Notes: generated from the sequence alone by a model not told the origin. 64,000 nt of DNA from Sediminibacterium goheungense (GCF_004361915.1 NZ_SNWP01000011.1:558001-622000), one strand, 5' to 3'. Shown: positions 24,855 to 33,510, counted from the first letter of the stretch. Program-made: numbers and translations.

Positions 24855-26405
24855 ATGGCAGATAATCAGGCATTTATTAACGCAGTATCGGCAGGATATA
24901 CCTTTAAGGGTGAGCAGGTAAAAATAGGTGTAGGTATGCTGAATGGAGAAGTGGTTCAGGGGGCCGATATCAAACTACCCTTAAAAACCATGAACCGCCA
25001 TGGACTCATTGCAGGCGCTACCGGTACAGGTAAAACAAAAACTTTACAACTGCTGAGTGAAGCATTGAGTGATAATAGTGTACCGGTTTTGTTGATGGAT
25101 ATCAAAGGTGACCTGAGCGGGATAGCGGCAGCCGGACAAAGCAATGAAAAACTGGTGGAACGTAGCCAGAAACTGGGCGTTCCCTATACACCTTCATCTT
25201 ATCCGGTAGAACTGCTGACACTCAGTAATGAGAAGGGTGTACGCCTGAGGGCTACGGTTAGTGAGTTTGGTCCGGTTTTGCTGAGTAAGATTCTTGGACT
25301 GAATGACACACAGGGTGGATTGGTTGCCATGATCTTCAAATACTGTGACGATCAGCAACTGCCTTTGCTGAACCTGAAAGATTTTATCAAGATACTGCAG
25401 TATATCGGTAATGAAGGTAAAGCCGACATAGAGAAAGAATATGGTAAAATCTCAACCACTTCTACCGGTACCATTCTGCGTAAAGTGATTGAACTGCAAC
25501 AGCAGGGTGCTGATATTTTCTTTGGTGAGAAAAGTTTTGAAATAGATGACCTGATGCGGATCAGTGATGATGGCAGGGGTATCATCAATGTTTTACGGGT
25601 TACCGATATGCAGGACAGGCCGAAACTGTTTTCCACTTTTATGTTGCAGCTGCTGGCCGAATTGTATGCCAGTTGCCCCGAAGAAGGAGACATGGATAAA
25701 CCCAAACTGGTTTTATTCATTGATGAAGCACACCTGGTTTTTAATGAAGCTTCGGAGGCTTTGCTTCAACAGATAGAAACGGTAATTAAGCTGATACGTT
25801 CAAAAGGTATCGGTATCTTTTTCTGTACACAGAACCCACAGGATATACCGGCTTCTATTCTGAGCCAGCTGGGTATGAAAATACAACATGCCCTAAGGGC
25901 TTTTACAGCTGCAGACCGTAAAACCATTAAACAGGCTGCTGAAAATTTTCCGGAGACGGATTTTTATACAACAGATGAACTGCTTACACAACTGGGTATC
26001 GGCGAAGCATTGGTAACTTTACTCAATGAAAAAGGGATACCCACACCACTTGTACATACCATGTTATGTGCGCCCCGTAGCAGAATGGATATACTAACAA
26101 CGCAGGAAATAGAGACGCTCGTTAATTCCAGTAAACTGGCTGCTAAATACAGTGCAGAAATAGACAGTGAAAGTGCCTATGAAATTTTAACCGCTAAATT
26201 GGCGGAAGCAGCTGCCAAAAGCGAAGAGGAAGCAGAACCTGAAGCAGAAAAAAATACAGGCCGGAAAAAGAAAGAAGAAAGCTTTTTTGATAACCCTGTA
26301 GTACGTCAGGTGGGAAGAACTGCTGCCAGTGTTATTACCAGAAGTTTGCTGGGTGCTTTGGGGCTGGGTGGCAGGTCAAGTTCATCAAGATCTCGTAGAA
26401 GATAG
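24855..26405 (+). CDS. HerA-like helicase / DUF853 ATPase
   Basis: This 516-residue FtsK/HerA-superfamily ATPase is of the DUF853 type. Walker A is GATGTGKT at 54-61 and Walker B is LVLFIDEAH near 290. TSTGTILRKVIEL and RSKGIGIFFCTQNPQDIPASIL are family-typical. The C-terminus is low-complexity and basic (RSSSSRSRRR), possibly for nucleic acid contact. HerA proteins normally work with the NurA nuclease in DNA end processing; no NurA is near, and the DUF853 branch has no defined role. The last 21 bases overlap the 3' end of the convergent recQ. Confidence 0.88.
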   Translation: MADNQAFINAVSAGYTFKGEQVKIGVGMLNGEVVQGADIKLPLKTMNRHGLIAGATGTGKTKTLQLLSEALSDNSVPVLLMDIKGDLSGIAAAGQSNEKLVERSQKLGVPYTPSSYPVELLTLSNEKGVRLRATVSEFGPVLLSKILGLNDTQGGLVAMIFKYCDDQQLPLLNLKDFIKILQYIGNEGKADIEKEYGKISTTSTGTILRKVIELQQQGADIFFGEKSFEIDDLMRISDDGRGIINVLRVTDMQDRPKLFSTFMLQLLAELYASCPEEGDMDKPKLVLFIDEAHLVFNEASEALLQQIETVIKLIRSKGIGIFFCTQNPQDIPASILSQLGMKIQHALRAFTAADRKTIKQAAENFPETDFYTTDELLTQLGIGEALVTLLNEKGIPTPLVHTMLCAPRSRMDILTTQEIETLVNSSKLAAKYSAEIDSESAYEILTAKLAEAAAKSEEEAEPEAEKNTGRKKKEESFFDNPVVRQVGRTAASVITRSLLGALGLGGRSSSSRSRRR

Positions 26406-28307
26406 TAAACGGATATTACCTGACTCATTGATCTCGATTTTTTCCTCACTTTGCAGTAGTTCAAGTACCGTCCATATTTTGTCATGGGGTACTGAATGCA
26501 GGTGTTGTAATACAGATGAAACGGAATGGGATCCATCTGCGATAAGTCTCTGTATGGATTGATGCAGATCGCTGAATTCTTTGGGCGATAATTGCTTTTT
26601 CTTTTTAGTAAGGCAGTTATCACAAATGCCACAATCCTGTAAGGCATGATCTCCAAAATAATTTCCAATCATTTTGCTCCTGCAGGTCGTTGTTTCCTGC
26701 AGGTAATGTATCATATTGTTTACTCTTTCCTTGTATTGTTGTTTGCGCTCTAAATAAGCATCCTGATCAATATGAAGATATTTTGCAGAAGCCCTGTTCA
26801 ATAAAAAATGAATCTGGGGTGTTTCTTTTTGTGGCAGGTACTCAATCATACCAAAAGCCATTAATTGCAGTAATTGCGTTTTTACTTCTGTTATGTCAGA
26901 TCGGGTAAGTCTGGCAAGCTGTGTTTCGAAAATAGAAACCCGGTTATCGAAAATACCTTCATAGGTTCTCAGCAAACTTCTGATGATGCGTTCCAGTTCC
27001 GGATGTGAAGACTCAAACTGATAAAGGGTTTCTTTATCGGTAGTAAACATGACCTGCGAGGGAAGAAAAATATTTTCAGCAAAACTGATATGTCCTTCCT
27101 GTTCCAGTACTTTCAGCGTATTGATAACCGTAAAGAGATCATACTGGAACCTTTGCGCAAACAGGTTGATATCAAAATCAAAATAACCACCTTCGCCAGA
27201 CCCAACGGGTAATTGAAAAAAATCGGCCAGCGACTGATACACAGATTGAATAACAGGGATAGGAGGATAGCGTTTATCTGGCTGATTACTTAATTGTTGT
27301 AAGTCGAGTTGCTGATATAGTAGTACGGCGAATGATTTTTTTCCGTCTCTGCCCGCACGGCCCGCCTCCTGGTAATAGTTTTCGAGACAGTCTGGAATAT
27401 TATAATGAACCACAGAACGAACATTGGATTTATCAATGCCCATTCCAAAAGCATTGGTGCAGACCATGATTCTTGTCTGGTTATTGATCCAGTTGTTCTG
27501 TTTATGAATTTTTTCTTCGTGCGTAAGACCTGCATGATAATAATCAACTGACAAGCCTTCCAACTGTAATAACTGACAAACTTCTTTGGTAAGTTTTCTG
27601 CTGTTACAATAAACAATACTGCTTCCGGGAACACTGTTCAGAATGCCGATGAGTTTATTGATTTTACTTTCTACCTGAAAACAGCTATAAGATAAAGCAG
27701 ATCTTTCGAAAGACTGGCGGAAAACCTGGTAATTACTGAACTGTAGTTTTTCAATGATATCGGCCTGTACTTTTTCGGTTGCGGATGCGCTGAGGGCAAT
27801 AACCGGTATGTTTTTTAGTTCTTTACGTAGCTGGGCAATCCGTAAATAAGGCGGACGAAAATCGTAGCCCCATTGTGAGATACAGTGTGCTTCATCCACT
27901 GCTATCAAACAGATATCTAAGGCAGGTAAATATTCCTGAAATAAGCTTGATTCAATTCTTTCCGGTGATACATACAGAAATTTATAATCGCCACGGGATG
28001 CTTTCTGTAAAGTGCTTTTTACTTCGGTATAAGTCATCCCACTATTGAGGGAAGCTGCAGGAATGTCTTTATCCACTAAATGCACTACCTGATCACTCAT
28101 AAGTGCAATCAGCGGACTTATTACGAGGCACATACCATCCATCATCATGGCAGGCACCTGGAAACAGATTGACTTACCACCACCGGTAGGCAGTAAAGCC
28201 AGTGTGTCTTTTCCTGCGGCAACAGACTGAATTATTTCCTCCTGAACGGGTCGGAAGGAATCGTATTTCCAGTACTGTTGTAATATATCGATAGCGGCAT
28301 TGATCAT
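26385..28307 (-). CDS. recQ: RecQ family ATP-dependent DNA helicase
   Basis: This 3'-5' superfamily 2 DNA helicase acts in recombination and repair. The 640 residues comprise the DEAD-like core with Walker A LLPTGGGKSICFQ near residue 40, the box VDEAHCISQWGYDFR near 141 and the conserved helicase C domain ending QEAGRAGRDG. The RQC zinc-binding region follows, with cysteines in TTCRSKMIGNYFGD and CGICDNC. I see no HRDC domain, so it is a short RecQ, likely one of several in the genome. It overlaps the HerA-like gene tail to tail by 21 bp. Confidence 0.93.
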   Translation of the reverse strand: MINAAIDILQQYWKYDSFRPVQEEIIQSVAAGKDTLALLPTGGGKSICFQVPAMMMDGMCLVISPLIALMSDQVVHLVDKDIPAASLNSGMTYTEVKSTLQKASRGDYKFLYVSPERIESSLFQEYLPALDICLIAVDEAHCISQWGYDFRPPYLRIAQLRKELKNIPVIALSASATEKVQADIIEKLQFSNYQVFRQSFERSALSYSCFQVESKINKLIGILNSVPGSSIVYCNSRKLTKEVCQLLQLEGLSVDYYHAGLTHEEKIHKQNNWINNQTRIMVCTNAFGMGIDKSNVRSVVHYNIPDCLENYYQEAGRAGRDGKKSFAVLLYQQLDLQQLSNQPDKRYPPIPVIQSVYQSLADFFQLPVGSGEGGYFDFDINLFAQRFQYDLFTVINTLKVLEQEGHISFAENIFLPSQVMFTTDKETLYQFESSHPELERIIRSLLRTYEGIFDNRVSIFETQLARLTRSDITEVKTQLLQLMAFGMIEYLPQKETPQIHFLLNRASAKYLHIDQDAYLERKQQYKERVNNMIHYLQETTTCRSKMIGNYFGDHALQDCGICDNCLTKKKKQLSPKEFSDLHQSIQRLIADGSHSVSSVLQHLHSVPHDKIWTVLELLQSEEKIEINESGNIRLLSSTRS

Positions 28308-28436
28308 AAGAGACTGTGAAGGTAGATCGATAATAGCGTTTGCTGTATGAAAATCTCAAAGAAGATTTTAACAAGGATACCTTTTAGATAGGTAGCCCAT
28401 ACAAGCGAGATTCCTTATTATTATAAGGATTTACTT

Positions 28437-28979
28437 TTATGGAAATTTTATTCCAGTGCTTACGGCAATAATTTCTTCAACAAGTATATGCAGGTCTCTT
28501 TTTTTCACGATACTATCAGTAATGTATAGCCGTGGTATGGGAGCGACTTTTTTCAGAATTTTTGCGGGGGCTTTATAAATTTCAAGATAACAGCTATCAG
28601 GATTTCCCTGCTTGTCTGATACCATTGTTACCATTAGTTTTTGCGCTACGGGATCAAGCGAATTAACTGTGCTGATCGCTAAAGCAGCTATATCTGTTTC
28701 TTTGTTAATACCGCGGGAATTTTGTTCGGCTGCTTTTTTTGCTGCTGCTGTTATTAACTGACCCAGATCAGCACTGCTAATGGTACGAAAGCTTTTTTCA
28801 TGTAGCTTTTCCTGTATCAGGATTTCCAGTATGGGTTTTTCAGTAAAATTATTAACCTGAACATAAACCGGGATCTGCCTGGATAACCATTCTGTTTTTT
28901 GCACAAAGTATCCTGCTGAAACAAATGAAAAGTATAAAAGCAGTTTATACATACAAAACGATTTAGATAAAAAAATCAT
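28437..28979 (-). CDS. Hypothetical protein with N-terminal hydrophobic segment
   Basis: I do not recognise this 180-residue protein. A hydrophobic stretch (MYKLLLYFSFVSAGYF) near the N-terminus suggests export or a membrane anchor; the ATG at 28952 would make that the true start. The rest is soluble, with a central alanine-rich helix (ITAAAKKAAEQNSRG) and no catalytic motif. It is on the same strand as recQ and 130 bp upstream, with a small TCCTTAT/ATAAGGA hairpin between, so it is probably a separate unit. It borders the RAYT-rich accessory region. Confidence 0.5.
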   Translation of the reverse strand: MIFLSKSFCMYKLLLYFSFVSAGYFVQKTEWLSRQIPVYVQVNNFTEKPILEILIQEKLHEKSFRTISSADLGQLITAAAKKAAEQNSRGINKETDIAALAISTVNSLDPVAQKLMVTMVSDKQGNPDSCYLEIYKAPAKILKKVAPIPRLYITDSIVKKRDLHILVEEIIAVSTGIKFP

Positions 28980-29005
28980 CGCTTTTTAAGCGATCAGACA
29001 TTGCA

Positions 29006-29042
29006 TTAACTTTTGGGAAGTTACGATACTTTCTAAAAGTTT
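29006..29042. repeat. REP-like hairpin, diverged
   Basis: AACTTTTGGGAAGTT (29008-29022) faces ACTTTCTAAAAGTT (29029-29042). It is a diverged form of the REP hairpins that flank the RAYT genes, at the start of a decayed RAYT unit. Confidence 0.65.
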
Positions 29043-29212
29043 CGCACAGCGGCAGTCAAGCTATTTGTTAGGGATGGATTTCGTATGGTAATTCACGAAG
29101 CCTGTTTCGCCGTTGTTGGTCGCCTGACCAACAATAATAGCGCTACTCATTACCCTTTCTATTTCTATTTTTGATTACGGGATACTGCTGAAGGGATAGA
29201 TGCTGCTACTAT
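29041..29212 (-). pseudogene. RAYT remnant (internally deleted REP-RAYT unit)
   Basis: The sequence after the hairpin aligns with the 3' end of the intact RAYT genes: the minus strand at 29061-29132 reads as GFVNYHTKSIPNK followed by a stop, against QAFLNYHAKPIDRKYK in the intact copies. After this the coding core is missing, and the sequence resumes with the RAYT 5' flank (GATAGATGCTGCTACTATGA against GATAGATACTGCTCTTATGA). A second hairpin follows. It looks like an internally deleted, MITE-like derivative, older than the other copies. The gap 28980-29357 holds nothing else I can identify. Confidence 0.65.
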
Positions 29213-29246
29213 GAGCTTTTGGAAAGTATCGTGACTTAGGAAAAGT
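29213..29246. repeat. REP-like hairpin, diverged (5' side of the RAYT remnant)
   Basis: GAGCTTTTGGAAAGTATCGT is followed by GACTTAGGAAAAGT. It corresponds to the upstream REP of the intact RAYT units (30043-30075, 34397-34429) but with several changes in the stem. Confidence 0.6.
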
Positions 29247-29313
29247 AACCTTACTGGTGATCAACAACGGTAGTTATTCTTTTCCTTTTATATTTCTTAT
29301 TTCTCTGAGAGTT

Positions 29314-29347
29314 AACTTTTGGAAAGTTCCAAAACTTTCCAAAAGTT
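29314..29347. repeat. REP hairpin downstream of RAYT copy 1
   Basis: AACTTTTGGAAAGTT and AACTTTCCAAAAGTT form perfect 15-bp arms around a four-base spacer. The same hairpin occurs at 33511-33545 and 33668-33702, each followed by a GC(A/G)CTGAGTCAGTCATGC tail. Confidence 0.85.
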
Positions 29348-29357
29348 TTGCACTGAG

Positions 29358-29969
29358 TCAGTCATGCCATTTGTATTTGCGGTCAATAGGTTTAGCATGA
29401 TAGTTTAGGAAAGCTTGTTTATTTCCGAATATAGCTAAAACATAATCCCGTTCTAGTTTGGTAGGTTTATCAGAACATAGTGACTGAAAAGAGGAATATT
29501 TCCATTCTCTGATATCTTTTACAAAGCCATGGTGCACTGGATTGGCATGTATATAATGTGTGATGGCACAAAAAGCCAGGTCATTTTCAATATCATTTGT
29601 TTTAAAATTGGGCATGAATAAACTACCTCTTCGTTGGTAGATTCTATTATAAGATTGCGTATAGCTGCTGAAAAGATTGGAAAGCGATTTACTGATTTTA
29701 TTGTACATGTATTGAATCTGATTTATTTCACTCATCTTTCTGAAACTATTTGATTTAGATAATAGTTCGTAAAGCTGTTTTTCTTCTTTTATGCTGATGA
29801 GTAAGTGAAAATGATTAGGCATAAGGCAATAGGCGTAGATATTCATGTAAGGACTCAAATATTTCCCTGCTTTTTCAAGAAAGAAATGATAGTTTTTTTC
29901 TTCGCGGAATAAATTCTCGCTTTCATTGGCGTGATTATAGAGATGGTAGAATTGGCTTGGATGTAACAT
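29358..29969 (-). CDS. REP-associated tyrosine transposase (RAYT), copy 1
   Basis: This 203-residue single-domain Y1/HUH transposase is of the IS200-like RAYT group. The HUH metal motif is His53-Phe-His55 in MPNHFHLLI. The nucleophile is probably Tyr139 in THYIHANPV. REP hairpins flank the gene about 10 bp after the stop and 75 bp before the start. RAYTs are thought to move or maintain REP sequences. Copy 2 (33712-34323) differs by only a few residues (for example Ser5, Glu16 and Tyr67 here against Gly, Gly and His there). The ATG start is shared by both copies. Confidence 0.9.
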   Translation of the reverse strand: MLHPSQFYHLYNHANESENLFREEKNYHFFLEKAGKYLSPYMNIYAYCLMPNHFHLLISIKEEKQLYELLSKSNSFRKMSEINQIQYMYNKISKSLSNLFSSYTQSYNRIYQRRGSLFMPNFKTNDIENDLAFCAITHYIHANPVHHGFVKDIREWKYSSFQSLCSDKPTKLERDYVLAIFGNKQAFLNYHAKPIDRKYKWHD

Positions 29970-30042
29970 GAGAAATTATTTTGTTGGCTTATGGAAGGTA
30001 TGTGAGCGGGATGGTGCTAAATTGATAGATACTGCTCTTATG

Positions 30043-30075
30043 AACTTTTGGAAAGTTTCGGAACTTTCCAAAAGT
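30043..30075. repeat. REP hairpin upstream of RAYT copy 1
   Basis: AACTTTTGGAAAGTT (30043-30057) and AACTTTCCAAAAGT (30062-30075) pair around TCGG. It sits directly between the RAYT gene and the stop of the comM fragment, so it also serves as a hairpin at the comM 3' end. Confidence 0.85.
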
Positions 30076-30560
30076 CAGCCTGCCCAACCTTCGCGGTCGA
30101 GACTGCGGTAATGAATGGCTTCCGCCAAATGCTCCGGTTGTATATCCTCACTTCCTGCCAAATCAGCAATGGTTCTACTCACTTTTAAGATACGATCGTA
30201 AGCACGAGCACTCAGGTTTAATTTTTCCATGGCACGTTTCAATAAGTTTTCTCCCACATTACTGATGCGACAAATTTCCCTGAGTTGTTTACTACTCATT
30301 TGTGCATTGGCATATACACCATTCTCTCCATTATATCGTGCTGCCTGTATTTCTCTAGCCTTGATAACACGCTCACGGATAGTGGCGGAGTCTTCTCCAT
30401 TTTGTTGGTTACTTAATTCACTGAAAGCAACAGGAGTTACTTCCACATGTAAATCAATTCTGTCTAATAATGGGCCGGATACTTTGTTTAAATATTTCTG
30501 CACATTACCGGATCCGCAGGTACATTCTTTTTCGGGGTGGTTGTAGTAGCCGCAGGGGCA
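30075..30560 (-). pseudogene. comM: comM 3' fragment (C-terminal third only)
   Basis: The fragment encodes the C-terminal region of the Mg-chelatase-like ATPase ComM, from CPCGYYN to the normal end REGWAG. Everything 5' of this, including Walker A and B, is absent. The protein sequence is identical to that of the complete gene at 34429-35970, yet I count about 23 base differences in the shared segment, all synonymous. A fragment decaying in place would also gain replacement changes, so this piece diverged while part of a working gene. An in-frame ATG (30503) could in theory allow a 142-residue product. The break at 30560/30561 joins it to the HTH gene region. Confidence 0.9.
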
Positions 30561-31006
30561 TAGATGCGTTCCCTTTTTCCCATTATCAGGGGAAGACCCA
30601 AAAGCCTCATTCTCAAGGGTATCCGACAGAGCCTAAGACCATCGGTGAGCATATCCGGAAGCGGCGGATGGACCTGGGGCTAACGCAAGGAGAGGTGGCG
30701 AAGCGCATGGCTGTGTCGGAAGACTGCCTCTGCTATTGGGAAAACGGACGAAACGCCCCCCGGATATACCAGTATCCCGCCATCATCTCATTCCTCGGCT
30801 ATTATCCCCTCACGCACGAAACGGAGACATTCGGCGGGAAGATCAAGCGGTACAAGCATGAGCAGGGATTGAACAATGAGAAGCTGGCAAAGCTCCTCGG
30901 AAAGGGTGAAGGGACGGTTGCGAATTGGGAGCGGAACAAGCGAGTTCCAGCAAAGAAACGGATGAAGTATGTTCTTTCGATTATTTCAAACACCTCTCGA
31001 AAATGA
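30470..31006 (+). CDS. Double-HTH regulator, 5' end fused to comM antisense DNA
   Basis: The recognisable part (about residues 55-178) has two Xre-like helix-turn-helix units: IGEHIRKRRMDLGLTQGEVAKRM with SEDCLCYWENGR, and IKRYKHEQGLNNEKLAKLLG with EGTVANWERNKR. Proteins of this design with a GYP...TIGEHIRKRR opening are common in Bacteroidota. The frame runs through the recombination junction at 30561, and the first 30 codons are antisense comM. No ATG occurs between the junction and the HTH in this frame, so the native start was probably lost. Base composition is visibly richer in G+C than the genes that follow. Expression is doubtful. A decayed second copy lies at 33240-33476. Confidence 0.7.
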   Translation: MGRILCLNISAHYRIRRYILFRGGCSSRRGIDAFPFSHYQGKTQKPHSQGYPTEPKTIGEHIRKRRMDLGLTQGEVAKRMAVSEDCLCYWENGRNAPRIYQYPAIISFLGYYPLTHETETFGGKIKRYKHEQGLNNEKLAKLLGKGEGTVANWERNKRVPAKKRMKYVLSIISNTSRK

Positions 31007-31406
31007 GGGGTATTTTTGTTTTCGTATGTACAAAATCATCAACGATGAAAACACGGAAAACTTTTATAAAAAAAACGGTGTTTTTCACATTGTGAATTTC
31101 ATAATATTATTCTATGTTTACATAGAAATACAATAATGCATTCTTGATTCGTCTATCCCCCCTTGATGAATCGTATTTCATTCAATATTTATCATTTATG
31201 TAGATTTTGAGAGTAGTCATTTGTGTACACCGTGCAAAGTATTGAAGTATTAAGTCTATTTTATTTCAATAAGCAGATGAACTTAAAGAGGCTTATCAAA
31301 GATGATATTGATGAGTTTTGGCTTTAAAGGGTACATTAATTTCTTGAATCTGATAAAGCTGATGAGATATTTAAAATAAATAATCGTACACATAAAACTA
31401 ACATAT
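31007..31406. other. AT-rich intergenic region of the island
   Basis: These 400 bases hold no convincing gene. After the HTH stop there is a CCTC...GAGG hairpin with a T tract (about 30990-31017). Two small inverted repeats follow: TTCACA/TGTGAA at 31084-31096 and TTCTATG/CATAGAA at 31110-31127. Short frames around 31277-31325 are too short to interpret. The region just before 31407 presumably holds the promoter of the lipoprotein operon. Confidence 0.5.
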
Positions 31407-32513
31407 ATGCAAACTCGAAAATTAGCCTACATCATTTATACACTTTTAATTGGTGTAATATTTATTAGTTGTAAAAAACAAACAACTATTGAAGATCAAA
31501 GTGCAGATAAAAATAAAATACTTAGTTTTATTCAATCCTCAACTAATCTGAATTCCTCAATTCCAGTTGAAGAAATTTCAATAGCGTTAAGTGAAACGAA
31601 TTTGCAATTCGAGACTACTGAAAATAGTAGGGAAAAATTGGCAGTGGCAAAATTAAAACGCCCACTGTCAATCATTAATGAAAAATCTGATAATAGTTTG
31701 TACCTAATTGCATTTTACGAGCCTGGAGAAACAATTCGCAAAGTCAAATTTGTTTCTTATGACAATTTAGGTCTTAGAAATTTTACAGATTTACCAAAAA
31801 ATACCTTAAATAATGTTATAAATATTGGCACAAATGATATTGATGGATTATTTAAGTTTTATTCGGTTGAAGGAAAATTTCAATTTCAATTAAATTTTAC
31901 TGGCGGAAGACTAGGTGCTGTCGGTAATGTAACTCATTATCCGAAAAACACAAGAATGGGAGGTGCTGGGATTGTTTCTCAAACTTCAAGCTCGTTAAAG
32001 CAAAAAGGCAACTGGATGTATGAATGCAGTGATGTATATTTAGTTACATCATATTATGATGCTTCTGGAAATTACTTATATCAAACTAGAGAATTTTTAT
32101 ACAGACAAGGAAATTGCTCAGGTCCGGGAGAAGTTCAAGTACCCCAACCAGATGAAGGTGGTGGAGGTGGATTTCCTGAAGAGTATGAATATGCTCGGCT
32201 TAAGATTACACAATGGAGCGTTGGGAATCTACCAAATTTCTTACCTACTGGTAGTGATGGAGCAGTTACTTCATGGGAAAATATTAGAGGAAAAAAGGTA
32301 AGCACTGATCCTCAGGGTGGGCATTTTACCTCAATTGTACACAATAGCGATGAATGTAGATGTGGCAGTATAGTATGGTTTGCTACTAGCACTTCTGGTA
32401 CAGCAAGTGCTCAAACCGCAACTGCTACCGTTAAAGGGGGGGCATCATGGGCTGGAAACTATTATACTCTTGAAAATAGTGCTGTTTGGAGTTTTAGTCA
32501 AATATTTCCTTAA
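31407..32513 (+). CDS. Unrecognised lipoprotein, island cargo
   Basis: The 368-residue protein has a lipoprotein signal, with hydrophobic core YTLLIGVIFIS and lipid-accepting Cys22, followed by polar KKQTT. The rest is a secreted domain rich in beta-strand-like stretches, with a glycine-rich spacer (DEGGGGGFPEE) near 247-257 and a C-terminal segment with a CRCG cysteine pair. I recognise no family. It is followed after 13 bp by a second lipoprotein gene, so the two are probably one operon. The codons are much richer in A and T than those of the HTH gene or comM, consistent with foreign origin. A surface or periplasmic role is the only safe inference. Confidence 0.65.
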   Translation: MQTRKLAYIIYTLLIGVIFISCKKQTTIEDQSADKNKILSFIQSSTNLNSSIPVEEISIALSETNLQFETTENSREKLAVAKLKRPLSIINEKSDNSLYLIAFYEPGETIRKVKFVSYDNLGLRNFTDLPKNTLNNVINIGTNDIDGLFKFYSVEGKFQFQLNFTGGRLGAVGNVTHYPKNTRMGGAGIVSQTSSSLKQKGNWMYECSDVYLVTSYYDASGNYLYQTREFLYRQGNCSGPGEVQVPQPDEGGGGGFPEEYEYARLKITQWSVGNLPNFLPTGSDGAVTSWENIRGKKVSTDPQGGHFTSIVHNSDECRCGSIVWFATSTSGTASAQTATATVKGGASWAGNYYTLENSAVWSFSQIFP

Positions 32514-32526
32514 AAGATCATCATAA

Positions 32527-33231
32527 ATGAAATTTAGACAAGTATTGATATATTTTCTTTTTATGACCTCTTGTAAAGAAAATCCTGAAACTGATTTGCA
32601 TGTAGGGAAAGTAATTTCTGAATTCAAATCGTTCAAAGGAGATTCGTTAGTATTTTCAAGTAAAATTAATATCTGGTACAAGCCCGGTTATGCTATTGAA
32701 GAACTAGGTATAACTACTATTTCTACTGATACAAATAGGCATAGTAAAGTAATATACTCTCCCACAAAATACTTGTTTATTGATTTAAAAAGAAAAGTGT
32801 TTTCTGAGTATGATTCATTTAAACCAAGTGCAAAAAAACTCAAAGTATATAGTCAAAGTGATTCCACTTTGATTGAGGGAGGATGGAATTTTTACTGGGA
32901 TAAGAATGTCGAAATTCAAGGAAAAATTAGTACTCTGCCGGACACTATTGAAAATGGGAAACTATACGAAAGGATAGAATTTTACCAAAAGGGATTTGAC
33001 TCCACTCGCTTTTATTGTATTGGGTATATTGATTGTCAACGATCAAATATGTTTTCCTATATGAAGGTATTTATTCCTGGAAAATCTAATTGCCCCGTTG
33101 TCAAATTAATAATGATTGAAAAGAAAAATAATAAAAAAATAATGGAATTATCGTTAATTCAGCAGTCCAATGAACTTTCCAATACAGAGCAATTGATTTT
33201 TTCAAAGTGGTCCAAAAATTCAAATCTTTAA
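32527..33231 (+). CDS. Second unrecognised lipoprotein, island cargo
   Basis: The 234-residue protein starts with a short lipoprotein signal (FRQVLIYFLFMTSC) and lipid-accepting Cys16. The mature part resembles a small beta-rich domain with many Tyr, Lys and Ser and no motif I know. Two cysteines late in the chain (near 163 and 169) might form a disulphide. It is the last gene of the AT-rich pair in the island. A decayed HTH gene begins about 10 bp after its stop. Confidence 0.6.
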   Translation: MKFRQVLIYFLFMTSCKENPETDLHVGKVISEFKSFKGDSLVFSSKINIWYKPGYAIEELGITTISTDTNRHSKVIYSPTKYLFIDLKRKVFSEYDSFKPSAKKLKVYSQSDSTLIEGGWNFYWDKNVEIQGKISTLPDTIENGKLYERIEFYQKGFDSTRFYCIGYIDCQRSNMFSYMKVFIPGKSNCPVVKLIMIEKKNNKKIMELSLIQQSNELSNTEQLIFSKWSKNSNL

Positions 33232-33239
33232 TTCATGTA

Positions 33240-33476
33240 ATAGTTTCAACCATCATCGCCTTCCTAAATCATTCTCCCTTCACTCTCGAAATGGATACTT
33301 TTGGCAAGAAGGTCAAGAAGCATAAGTACGAATATGGAGTGAACAACAAGTAGATGGCGAGACTCTTAGTAGTGAATACCGCGATGTTATCCAATTTGGA
33401 GAGAAAGAGAAGTGTTCCAAAAAAAATGCAGATGATGCATTTTCTTACAGTTATCACAAACACCTCTCAGAAATGA
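33240..33476 (+). pseudogene. Decayed HTH regulator, paralogue of the 30470 gene
   Basis: In one frame the sequence reads IIAFLNHSPFTLEMDTFGKK, then an internal TAG after GVNNK, and continues MARLLVVNTAMLSNLERKR to a TGA after ITNTSQK. This aligns with the C-terminal half of the HTH gene at 30470-31006 (IISFLGYYPLTHETETFGGK ... WERNKR ... ISNTSRK). The 5' half is missing. Both copies end with a similar hairpin (here 33460-33487). The two related genes therefore bracket the lipoprotein pair. Confidence 0.75.
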
Positions 33477-33510
33477 AAGGTGTTTTAGTTATCTCCTATT
33501 TGTGCGAGTT

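Larger units (their letters stand above)
29309..30560. repeat. Copy 1 of a 1252-bp direct repeat (RAYT + comM 3' part)
   Basis: This block matches 33663-34914 collinearly at a constant offset of 4354 bp, without net insertions or deletions. It contains a REP, the complete RAYT gene, a second REP and the last third of comM. Similarity stops abruptly at 30560/30561, inside the comM codons for the NPCPCG region. At the left it starts at GAGTTAAC. Confidence 0.9.

Noticed and set aside
31277..31326. Short frame upstream of the lipoprotein genes
   Set aside because: It is too short and matches nothing I recognise; it may be a gene remnant but there is no support.
30561..33476. Prophage or integrative element with its own integrase
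   Set aside because: No integrase, recombinase, replication or structural phage gene is present in the island; homologous integration explains the repeats without one.
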